Part shown: in pieces, positions 1 to 5,191 of the stretch
How positions within the stretch are numbered: the first letter of the stretch is position 1
How the letters are laid out: each line of letters opens with the position of its first letter
Origin: DASXBJ01 sp036491755
Lineage (GTDB): Bacteria > Chloroflexota > Dormibacteria > Dormibacterales > Dormibacteraceae
DNA length: 5,849 nt
Assembly: GCA_036491755.1 (NCBI GenBank)
Contig: DASXBJ010000120.1
Location: 1-5,849, forward strand
Reading direction: 5' to 3'
Made by a program: the position numbers and the translations under genes
The notes under the pieces: generated by a model
What the model was told of the DNA's origin: nothing
Database searches by the model: none
Seen by the model: the letters and a program-made list of their open reading frames with translations, nothing else

Positions 1-671
1 CGCAGGTTCGACAGCGTGCCGTTCGCGTCGGCGTCGATCTCATGGCCGGCGGTGAGCTGCACGCTGGTCTTGCCGGAGACCGCAACGGTGCCGACGAGCG
101 CCCAGATGCGGTTGGTGCCGTCCGGGCGGACGAGCACCTCGAACTGCGTGCCTCGCACCTGGGCGGTCACAGAGTGGCCGCCGACCTGGAACGTGGCGCC
201 GCCGACCAGGTGCTGCACGTTGGTCAACGTCCGGCCGACCTTTTGCACAAATGCGGCGCTCTGCAGGTCGCCATTCCTTTTGAGCTGCAACCCGGTCAGT
301 GTCACGGTGGTGCCCGGGATCATGCGAACGAACGAGCCGTCGGGCAACGAGATGGCGGCATGTCCGCCGGCCTGGGTGGCGACGGTGTTGCCCACGTTGA
401 GCGGCTCGCCCGGGATGCCGGGATTGCCGTCAACCGTGACCGTCTGGTTGTAGACGACCAGGGCCGCCGGCGCGTTGACCGCGGCGGACGCCTGGACGAT
501 GAAGAACCAGTACCCGCCGCCGGCGACCAGCAGGGCGACCAGGATGACGATGAGAAGGCAGCTCCCGCATCCGCATCCGCAGCCCCGGCCGAAGCAGCCC
601 GACCTCTGAGGCGTGACCGGGGGAACGCCCTGCTGGGGGACGGTGGGCGCCGGCGGCGGCTGGATGGCCAC
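1..671 (-). CDS. FecR-domain membrane-anchored protein, 3' end outside window
   Basis: The visible part is about 223 residues. It has a Pro/Gln-rich N-terminus (residues 1-24), a Gly/Cys-rich stretch GCFGRGCGCGCGSC (25-38), one strongly hydrophobic membrane segment (about 39-59), then an extracytoplasmic beta-rich region. Residues about 85-210 resemble a FecR domain: a GEPLNVGNTVAT segment, a LPDGSFVRMIPGT segment (109-121), and later QVRGTQFEVLV and LVGTVAVSG followed by LTAGHEI. FecR domains occur in anti-sigma and signalling proteins and in many envelope proteins of unknown role, so the exact job is not known. The inside-out orientation (short N-terminus in, domain out) is inferred. The start is GTG 671-669, the only usable start after the in-frame stop at 692-690; there is no clear Shine-Dalgarno. 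It begins 11 bases after the lipoprotein stop on the same strand, so an operon with translational coupling is likely. The frame is open to the left edge. Confidence 0.8.
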   Translation of the reverse strand, partial: MAIQPPPAPTVPQQGVPPVTPQRSGCFGRGCGCGCGSCLLIVILVALLVAGGGYWFFIVQASAAVNAPAALVVYNQTVTVDGNPGIPGEPLNVGNTVATQAGGHAAISLPDGSFVRMIPGTTVTLTGLQLKRNGDLQSAAFVQKVGRTLTNVQHLVGGATFQVGGHSVTAQVRGTQFEVLVRPDGTNRIWALVGTVAVSGKTSVQLTAGHEIDADANGTLSNL

Positions 672-682
672 GCCGTGGAAGG

Positions 683-1285
683 TTAGCTGTTAGTCGTCTT
701 GAAATCGACGACTAAGCGCGCCGGATCGTTGAGCGTGAACACCCTCATGCACGCGGGATGGCTCAGACCGAGGCCCCAGGATACGTAGCCCTCGAAGTCC
801 TGGGTCTGGCGAGCTTCGGTGAGGACCTGGTAGTCGGAGTGGACAATGTCGGTCGAACCAGTGAACGTGGTGGCCCCGGTCGCCGAATGCACCGAAACCA
901 GCACGCCGGCCGTCCCCACCAGGGTCAGCGTCTGGCCGCTGGGGCCTTGCGCAAACACTGGCTTCGCCTGGCTCTTGACTGTGAACGTTGGAACGATGGC
1001 GTCGAACTGCAGGACAAACCGGTCATAGCCGGGCTGCTCGGACACGCGGGCCGCGATCGTGTTGGCGACACCGGTGGTGCCCCCACTCGCATCGGTGCAG
1101 GCAAACGCCGGCAGGTCGTTGCCCGGCGGCGTGGGCGGGCTTACGGGAGGAGGGGAGATACGGGGCGCTGACGCCGCCGCCAGCGGTGTCGCGGGAGGTG
1201 TGAGCGCGGCGCTGGGGCCAGCGGGAGCGGAGGGCCCGCAACCGGCCAGCAAGGCTGCGCACGCAACGATCAGGGCGAGGCGCAC
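683..1285 (-). CDS. AMIN-like domain lipoprotein
   Basis: A 200-residue protein. The N-terminus MRLALIVACAALLAGC is a short lipoprotein signal peptide with lipobox L-A-G-C and lipidated Cys16. Residues about 17-58 are a Pro/Ala/Ser-rich linker, and 61-197 form one beta-rich domain. Its landmarks fit the AMIN-like family of secreted actinobacterial-type proteins: GYDRFVLQFD (86-95), an LVGTAGVLVSV strand (122-132), DFEGYVSWGLGL (163-174) and the closing DPARLVVDF (187-195). AMIN-type domains are thought to bind cell-wall material; that role is inferred here. The frame stays open upstream to an ATG at 1408, but that extension is simply the antisense of the tRNA gene. I therefore start at GTG 1285-1283, directly before the signal peptide and six bases after a -10-like TACCAT. 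The FecR-domain gene follows after 11 bases, probably in the same operon. Confidence 0.82.
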   Translation of the reverse strand: MRLALIVACAALLAGCGPSAPAGPSAALTPPATPLAAASAPRISPPPVSPPTPPGNDLPAFACTDASGGTTGVANTIAARVSEQPGYDRFVLQFDAIVPTFTVKSQAKPVFAQGPSGQTLTLVGTAGVLVSVHSATGATTFTGSTDIVHSDYQVLTEARQTQDFEGYVSWGLGLSHPACMRVFTLNDPARLVVDFKTTNS

Positions 1286-1291
1286 CGGCCA

Positions 1292-1297
1292 ATGGTA
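1292..1297 (-). promoter_or_regulatory. candidate -10 element for leaderless lipoprotein mRNA
   Basis: On the minus strand TACCAT ends six bases before the GTG start at 1285. A transcript starting at the usual distance would begin at the start codon itself. There is no Shine-Dalgarno upstream of that GTG, which fits leaderless translation. No good -35 is visible, so this remains a weak sequence-only prediction. Confidence 0.4.
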
Positions 1298-1301
1298 TGG
1301 T
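1296..1301 (+). promoter_or_regulatory. possible -10 element for tRNA-Leu
   Basis: TATGGT on the plus strand lies 19 bases before the first base of the tRNA and would give a leader of about 13 bases. It overlaps the candidate -10 of the divergent lipoprotein by two bases. No matching -35 is seen. It is offered only because a tRNA promoter must lie somewhere in or just before this short gap. Confidence 0.22.
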
Positions 1302-1320
1302 CGTGGCTCGTCCGGGGAGC

Positions 1321-1407
1321 GCCGAGGTGGCGGAACAGGCAGACGCGTCGGTCTCAAAAACCGATGTCCGCAAGGACGTGCGGGTTCGACTCCCGCTCTC
1401 GGCACCA
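1321..1407 (+). tRNA. tRNA-Leu (anticodon CAA), CCA encoded
   Basis: A complete class II tRNA fold can be drawn by hand. The acceptor stem GCCGAGG (1321-1327) pairs with 1397-1403, with one G-U at the last pair. The D-arm contains the GGCAGACGCG stretch typical of leucine tRNAs. The anticodon stem TCGGT/ACCGA (1348-1352 with 1360-1364) closes the loop CTCAAAA, giving anticodon CAA at 1355-1357, which reads UUG. The long variable arm has stem GTCC/GGAC around GCAA (1366-1377), as expected for tRNA-Leu. The T-arm is GCGGG-TTCGACT-CCCGC (1380-1396). Discriminator A1404 is followed by encoded CCA (1405-1407). The gene stands alone, ends 9 bases from the stop codon of the convergent oxidoreductase gene, and has no obvious intrinsic terminator. 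Confidence 0.97.
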
Positions 1408-1416
1408 TGTCCGCAC

Positions 1417-3051
1417 CTAGGCTCGAACGGCAGGGGCTGGGTTTTGGTTCTGGTCCGAGTCGGGTGCCGCAGGGATCAAGCTCATCGCGCGTTCGGCGAG
1501 CGCCGTGATTGTCAGCGCCGGATTCACTCCCAGGTTGACCGGCACGGCCGCGCCGTCAACCACATACAGGCCTGGATGACCGAACACTTCGTGGCGCTCA
1601 TCACAGACGGCACTTTGAGGATCGGCGCCAATGATGGCGCCGCCCAGGATGTGCGCTGTGCTCGGGATGTCGAACAGCACCTCGTTGACCGAGCTGAACG
1701 GCCAGCCATCGATCTTCGAAGCCACCCGGCGTGCCGTGTCGTTGGCGACCGGCAGATAGGACGGGTTGTGCTGGCGGCCGCCGTCCGCGGAGGCGGACCT
1801 GACAGCAACGGAGAAGGGCCAGAGCCATCGCCTCCGCAGGATGAGGCGGAAATGGTTCTCGCTCGTCTGCATGACGAGCAGGACGATCGTTCTCTGCGCC
1901 CAACCGAACGGCAGCAGCGAGCGGGTGAAATCGACTGGGTGACGCGCGATGGCGCCGAAGAACCGGACTGGCCGAGGTAGGCCAGGCCCGCCGTTGGTAA
2001 GCGGCTTGGAGAGCAGCCCGATCAGGTCCGAGCCACGCGGATAGCGGACAGGCTGAATGTGCGTGACTGCGTCCGGATGAAACCCTGATGTGATCGCGAC
2101 GCCGTCGGTGAAGTCGGCGTCCTTGCGGCGCGACGTGGCGCCGACGATCGCCTCGCTGTTGCTGCGCACGCGATGCCCTAGCGCTGGCGAGAGCTTTGTC
2201 AGCCAGCCACGGCGGCGGGCGTTGAGGAGCAGCTCGACCGTGCCGAGCACGCCGGCAGCCAGGACCACGTTTCTTGCCCGCCAGACCTTGCGGTCGCGAG
2301 CGAGAAAGCTCGTGCTGCGAACGCTGCCCAGCAGGTATCCGCCACCTGTGGCGTCGGCTTCGATCCGGTCCACCTTGGTCTCGGGGTGAATCTCCACGCC
2401 CAGCTTCTCAGCGAGGTAGAGGTAGTTCTTGTCGAGCGTGTTCTTTGCGTTGTGGCGGCAGCCGACGACGCATCCGCCGCAAAAGATGCAGCCGGCACGG
2501 TCCGGGCCCGCCCCACCGAAGTAGGGATCCGGGACCGTCTTGCCCGGCTCGCCGAAAAAGACCGACACCTCCGTTGGCTTGTACGTGTCGCCCTTTCCCA
2601 TGTCGTGGGCGCATTCCTTTATCACCTGGTCGGCTCGAGTGGATCGTCGGTTGGTGGTCGCTCCGAGCATGCGCCGAGCGGTCGTGTAGTGAGGCTTGAG
2701 GGTTGACTCCCAGTCGTGGTCGGACGGCCACTCGTCACGGCGGAAAACCTGTGGGACCGGCTCCGGCAGCGTGTTCGCAAAGACAAGACTGCCCCCACCC
2801 ACGCCGGCGCCGGAAGCGACGAGCGCCTCACTGAGCAAAGTGAGCCGCATGATGCCGTGGCAGAAGAGCGCGGGCATCCACAGAAACCGACGCACGTCCC
2901 AACTCGTTTTCGGCATGTCAGCGGCGTTGAAGCGCTTGCCCGCCTCGAGGACAGCCACGCGATAGCCCTTCTCGGCCAGCCGAAGGGCGGAAACCGATCC
3001 GCCGAACCCGGATCCGACGACTACGAAGTCGTAAAGCCGGCTCCGCTCCAC
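1417..3051 (-). CDS. GMC-family FAD oxidoreductase, cholesterol oxidase (ChoD)-like
   Basis: A 544-residue protein, the usual length for this family. The N-terminal Rossmann motif is GSGFGG (13-18), with acidic Glu36 in LEAG for the FAD ribose. GAGVGGGSLVFAN (81-93) is the flavin-contact loop typical of cholesterol-oxidase-type GMC enzymes. A cluster C188-x2-C191-x2-C194-x3-C198 precedes RHNAKNTLDKNYL, a pattern I associate with the ChoD-like subgroup. The C-terminal half has TAHILGG with His467 and VDGAAVPVNLGVNPALTITALAER with Asn510; these match the His and Asn active-site pair of bacterial cholesterol oxidases. No signal peptide is seen, so it is probably cytoplasmic or membrane-peripheral. 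Likely reaction: oxidation of a sterol or other alcohol with reduction of FAD; the substrate cannot be fixed from sequence. The start is GTG 3051-3049, the first start after an in-frame TGA six codons upstream. It follows the permease gene on the same strand with a 67-base gap. Confidence 0.88.
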   Translation of the reverse strand: MERSRLYDFVVVGSGFGGSVSALRLAEKGYRVAVLEAGKRFNAADMPKTSWDVRRFLWMPALFCHGIMRLTLLSEALVASGAGVGGGSLVFANTLPEPVPQVFRRDEWPSDHDWESTLKPHYTTARRMLGATTNRRSTRADQVIKECAHDMGKGDTYKPTEVSVFFGEPGKTVPDPYFGGAGPDRAGCIFCGGCVVGCRHNAKNTLDKNYLYLAEKLGVEIHPETKVDRIEADATGGGYLLGSVRSTSFLARDRKVWRARNVVLAAGVLGTVELLLNARRRGWLTKLSPALGHRVRSNSEAIVGATSRRKDADFTDGVAITSGFHPDAVTHIQPVRYPRGSDLIGLLSKPLTNGGPGLPRPVRFFGAIARHPVDFTRSLLPFGWAQRTIVLLVMQTSENHFRLILRRRWLWPFSVAVRSASADGGRQHNPSYLPVANDTARRVASKIDGWPFSSVNEVLFDIPSTAHILGGAIIGADPQSAVCDERHEVFGHPGLYVVDGAAVPVNLGVNPALTITALAERAMSLIPAAPDSDQNQNPAPAVRA

Positions 3052-3057
3052 GCGGGC

Positions 3058-3086
3058 ATGCTGGGCTCAAACGACCCGATAGTCAA
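3058..3086 (-). promoter_or_regulatory. candidate promoter of the GMC oxidoreductase gene (leaderless)
   Basis: On the minus strand TTGACT (3086-3081) is a 5-of-6 match to the -35 consensus. A 17-base spacer leads to CAGCAT (3063-3058), a 3-of-6 match to the -10. Six bases separate that hexamer from the GTG start at 3051, so transcription would begin at or next to the start codon. No Shine-Dalgarno is present. The gap to the permease stop shows no hairpin followed by T-run, so read-through from the permease is also possible. Confidence 0.45.
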
Positions 3087-3118
3087 ATCGCGCCATGCTC
3101 GTCGCTTACGGATGCTTG

Positions 3119-5050
3119 CTAGGGCGACGGGATGATCGCCGGGATCACGTAAGCCTCGATCATCGCGATCACCCCGACCGCGCTCGTGAGGATCAGGCTG
3201 TAGCCGATCACCCGCCGGAAGATCGCGCCTTCGGCGCCCACCTGATTCACGCCGGCGGCGCCGACCGAGAGGTTCTGCGGGCTGATCATCTTGCCCATCA
3301 CGCCGCCTGAGGAATTGGTCCCGGCGGTCAGGATGGGGCTCACGTTGCCCAACTGCTGCGCGGTCTGAGCCTGCAGCGGGCCGAACAGGGTGTTGGACGA
3401 GGTGTCGCTGCCGGTCAGGAAAACGCCGAGCCAGCCCAGGAACGCCGCTACGAACGGGAAGATGAACCCGGTCTTGGACAGCGCGATCGCCAGGCTCGCC
3501 GTCATGCCCGAATAGTTCATGAGCTGGGCGATGGCGAGGATCATGGCGATCGTCGCAATGGGCAGCGCAAGCTGCCGGATCGTCTTCGCGTAGACCACTA
3601 CGAAGTTGACGCGCTGGCGGAACGCGCGCATCAGCAGGAACGCGATCAGGCCGGCGTAGAGCACCAGGGATCCGGCCGCGGCGAGGAAATTCCAGTCGAA
3701 AGCCAGCGGGTAGGCGGTCGATTTGGACACGACGGGCTTCTCGCGAAAGATCAACGAGACGGGCTGCTTCTTCGCGTTGAGCTCGTATGTGCCCGGCCAT
3801 AGGAAGTTCCAGTCCGGGAACTTGAAGGCCTGGCGATCTTTGGCCGGGTCGGGCCCGAACCAGGGCTGGAGGCACAGCTTGAACAGGGGCGTGCCGCACT
3901 TCAGGTCGGCGGTGATGTTGGCGGGAGCGGCCAGCGCGGTCTTTGGATCGCCAACCGGGTGGCCGGACCAGAACGGGAGGTTGCCCATCTGGCCGACCAG
4001 GATCACGACCACAAGAACGATGTACATCGAGAAAGCTCGGAAGACGCGCCCCGGGGGATCGATCTCGTCGAACGGGGATGAGCCAGCGGCGGCAGCCGAG
4101 CCCGGAAGATCGGGTTTGCGGCTCAGGGGCGGTCCGGACCCACCCACGACGCGGTGCGGCCCTGCCGCGGTGGCCTCGTAGGGGAAATGCCACACCTGTG
4201 CCGGCCTCCAGATCCGCAGCAGGATGGCCAGGCAACCCATCGATACGAGCGCGGCGAGGATGTCGGTCAACTCCGGACCCACGAAGTTGGACACGAGGAA
4301 CTGGACGATCGCGAACGAGACGCCGGTGACCAGGACCGCCGGCAGAACCTCACGCATGCGTCTCCATCCAGCCAGCACGACGATCAGGTAGCCCGGGATG
4401 AGGACCGAGAACAGAGGGAGCTGCCGGCCGACCATCGCCGAAAGAGCGAGCGTCGTCGCAGTGACGTCCTTGTGCAAGATCGGAGCGACCAGGCCGCCGA
4501 GCGTCACCACCGGGATGCCGATCGAACCGAAAGCCACCGGAGCCGTGTTGGCCAGCAACGCGAGGACGGCGGCGCTGACCGGCTCGAAGCCCAGGCTGGC
4601 CAGGATTGAGGCGGTGATAGCCACCGGCGCTCCGAAGCCGGCGATGCCTTCGAGCAAGGCGCCGAAGCTGAAGGCGATCAGAAGCGCCTGGAGGCGGCGG
4701 TCGGTGGTCAGGCGGGTGAGGGAGCGCTTGATCACGTCGAAATCGCCGCTGGCCACGGTGAGGTTGTGGAAGAACACTGCGTTGAGCACGATCCAGCTGA
4801 TCGGCCACAGCCCGAAAGCCATGCCGTCGGTCGCCGTGCCTACGGTGATCCCGAACGGCATGCCCCAGATCCACCACGACAGGAGAGCGGCGGTGAGCAT
4901 GGCCGCGAGGGCGCAGAGCCATGCCGGCAGTCGCAGGATCGCAAGCAGGACAAAAAGCACGTACAGCGGAAGTCCGGCGACCAGCGCCGACAGAAGAACG
5001 CTGTCCAGAACCGGCTGGTAGGCCTGGTGAAACGCGAGCAAGATACCCAT
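3119..5050 (-). CDS. lldP: L-lactate permease, LldP family
   Basis: A 643-residue inner-membrane protein with many hydrophobic segments, predicted to import L-lactate (and related 2-hydroxy acids) with protons. Family signatures are intact: EGIAGFGAPVAI (134-145), NTAPVAFGSIGIPV (168-181), VGRQLP (207-212), SNFVGPELTDI (254-264), FLGWLGVFLTGSDTSSNTLF (537-556) and SSGGVMGKMISPQNLS (580-595). From memory E. coli LldP is 551 residues and aligns throughout except at two loops: a Gly/Pro/Ser-rich insertion at about 285-335, and a longer hydrophilic loop at about 356-445 containing Cys385 and Cys393. The start is ATG 5050-5048, preceded eight bases upstream by GGAGG. An ATG 11 codons earlier (5083) is in frame but lacks this support and would fall at the predicted transcription start. 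No lactate dehydrogenase genes accompany it in the window; the next gene downstream is the GMC oxidoreductase. Confidence 0.95.
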   Translation of the reverse strand: MGILLAFHQAYQPVLDSVLLSALVAGLPLYVLFVLLAILRLPAWLCALAAMLTAALLSWWIWGMPFGITVGTATDGMAFGLWPISWIVLNAVFFHNLTVASGDFDVIKRSLTRLTTDRRLQALLIAFSFGALLEGIAGFGAPVAITASILASLGFEPVSAAVLALLANTAPVAFGSIGIPVVTLGGLVAPILHKDVTATTLALSAMVGRQLPLFSVLIPGYLIVVLAGWRRMREVLPAVLVTGVSFAIVQFLVSNFVGPELTDILAALVSMGCLAILLRIWRPAQVWHFPYEATAAGPHRVVGGSGPPLSRKPDLPGSAAAAGSSPFDEIDPPGRVFRAFSMYIVLVVVILVGQMGNLPFWSGHPVGDPKTALAAPANITADLKCGTPLFKLCLQPWFGPDPAKDRQAFKFPDWNFLWPGTYELNAKKQPVSLIFREKPVVSKSTAYPLAFDWNFLAAAGSLVLYAGLIAFLLMRAFRQRVNFVVVYAKTIRQLALPIATIAMILAIAQLMNYSGMTASLAIALSKTGFIFPFVAAFLGWLGVFLTGSDTSSNTLFGPLQAQTAQQLGNVSPILTAGTNSSGGVMGKMISPQNLSVGAAGVNQVGAEGAIFRRVIGYSLILTSAVGVIAMIEAYVIPAIIPSP

Positions 5051-5058
5051 CGTGTCCC

Positions 5059-5063
5059 CCTCC
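5059..5063 (-). promoter_or_regulatory. Shine-Dalgarno deciding the lldP start
   Basis: GGAGG within a G-rich run on the minus strand lies eight bases before ATG 5050. It is the only strong ribosome binding site in the window, and it favours this ATG over the in-frame one at 5083. Confidence 0.85.
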
Positions 5064-5086
5064 CGACAACGCGCTGAGGCCAAGTC

Positions 5087-5101
5087 AATTCAATCCGAAT
5101 T
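5087..5101. repeat. short inverted repeat AATTC-N5-GAATT (possible operator)
   Basis: The arms 5087-5091 and 5097-5101 are perfect 5-base inverted copies around a 5-base centre. The repeat covers the predicted -10 of the lldP promoter (5088-5093), where a bound repressor would block transcription. It does not match the TGGT-N3-ACCA-like sites known for LldR/GntR regulators. Such a short repeat can arise by chance. Confidence 0.35.
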
Positions 5102-5116
5102 CGCGCGCCTTTGCAA
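5088..5116 (-). promoter_or_regulatory. candidate sigma70-type promoter of lldP
   Basis: Reading on the minus strand, TTGCAA (5116-5111) and TTGAAT (5093-5088) are separated by exactly 17 bases. Each matches its consensus at four of six positions. Transcription would start near 5081, giving a leader of about 31 bases that includes the GGAGG ribosome site. The region is clearly more AT-rich than the surrounding genes. This is the best promoter visible in the window. Confidence 0.55.
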
Positions 5117-5127
5117 TGGCCGCATTG
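5114..5127. repeat. short inverted repeat CAATG-N4-CATTG (possible operator)
   Basis: The arms 5114-5118 and 5123-5127 are perfect inverted 5-base copies around GCCG. The repeat overlaps the predicted -35 of lldP and extends upstream of it, a plausible site for a dimeric regulator acting on lldP or on both divergent genes. No regulator gene is present in the window, and a chance origin is possible. Confidence 0.33.
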
Positions 5128-5175
5128 TTTATGGATTCTGTTACGCCGCCGCGGCCATGCTTGCCCGCGAGAACT

Positions 5176-5181
5176 GATACT
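5176..5181 (+). promoter_or_regulatory. possible -10 element of the desaturase gene
   Basis: GATACT matches the -10 consensus at four of six positions and would start transcription near 5188, just before the proposed TTG start at 5192. No -35 is visible at 16-18 bases upstream. If real, the mRNA would have almost no leader, like the other two leaderless candidates here. Confidence 0.25.
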
Positions 5182-5191
5182 GTTGCCAGCC

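Noticed and set aside
42..686. Long plus-strand open frame opposite the FecR-domain gene
   Set aside because: Its product is rich in Arg/Asp/Gly/Ala with no domain, membrane or signal features. The minus strand here encodes a coherent membrane anchor and FecR domain. High GC content makes antisense frames stay open.
1286..1408. N-terminal extension of the lipoprotein to an ATG at 1408
   Set aside because: The extra 41 codons are the antisense of the tRNA-Leu gene and would bury the lipoprotein signal peptide. GTG 1285 gives a proper lipobox N-terminus.
1405..1420. Intrinsic terminator between tRNA-Leu and the convergent oxidoreductase gene
   Set aside because: Only nine bases separate the tRNA end from the oxidoreductase stop codon, and no hairpin with a T-run is visible on either strand.
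1297..1980. Plus-strand frame running through the tRNA and into the oxidoreductase region
   Set aside because: It reads through a functional tRNA and lies opposite a complete, motif-rich GMC oxidoreductase; it is a shadow.
3021..4235. 404-codon minus-strand frame overlapping lldP
   Set aside because: It is a shifted frame of lldP with Arg/Pro-rich, low-complexity composition, while the lldP frame carries all family signatures continuously.
5051..5083. Upstream ATG at 5083 as the lldP start
   Set aside because: The 11 extra residues are polar, there is no Shine-Dalgarno before that ATG, and it lies at or before the predicted transcription start. GGAGG supports ATG 5050.
5083..5088. TTGACT on the minus strand as an alternative -35 for lldP
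   Set aside because: No acceptable -10 hexamer lies 16-18 bases downstream; the following sequence is the G-rich ribosome site. The TTGCAA-N17-TTGAAT pair fits better.
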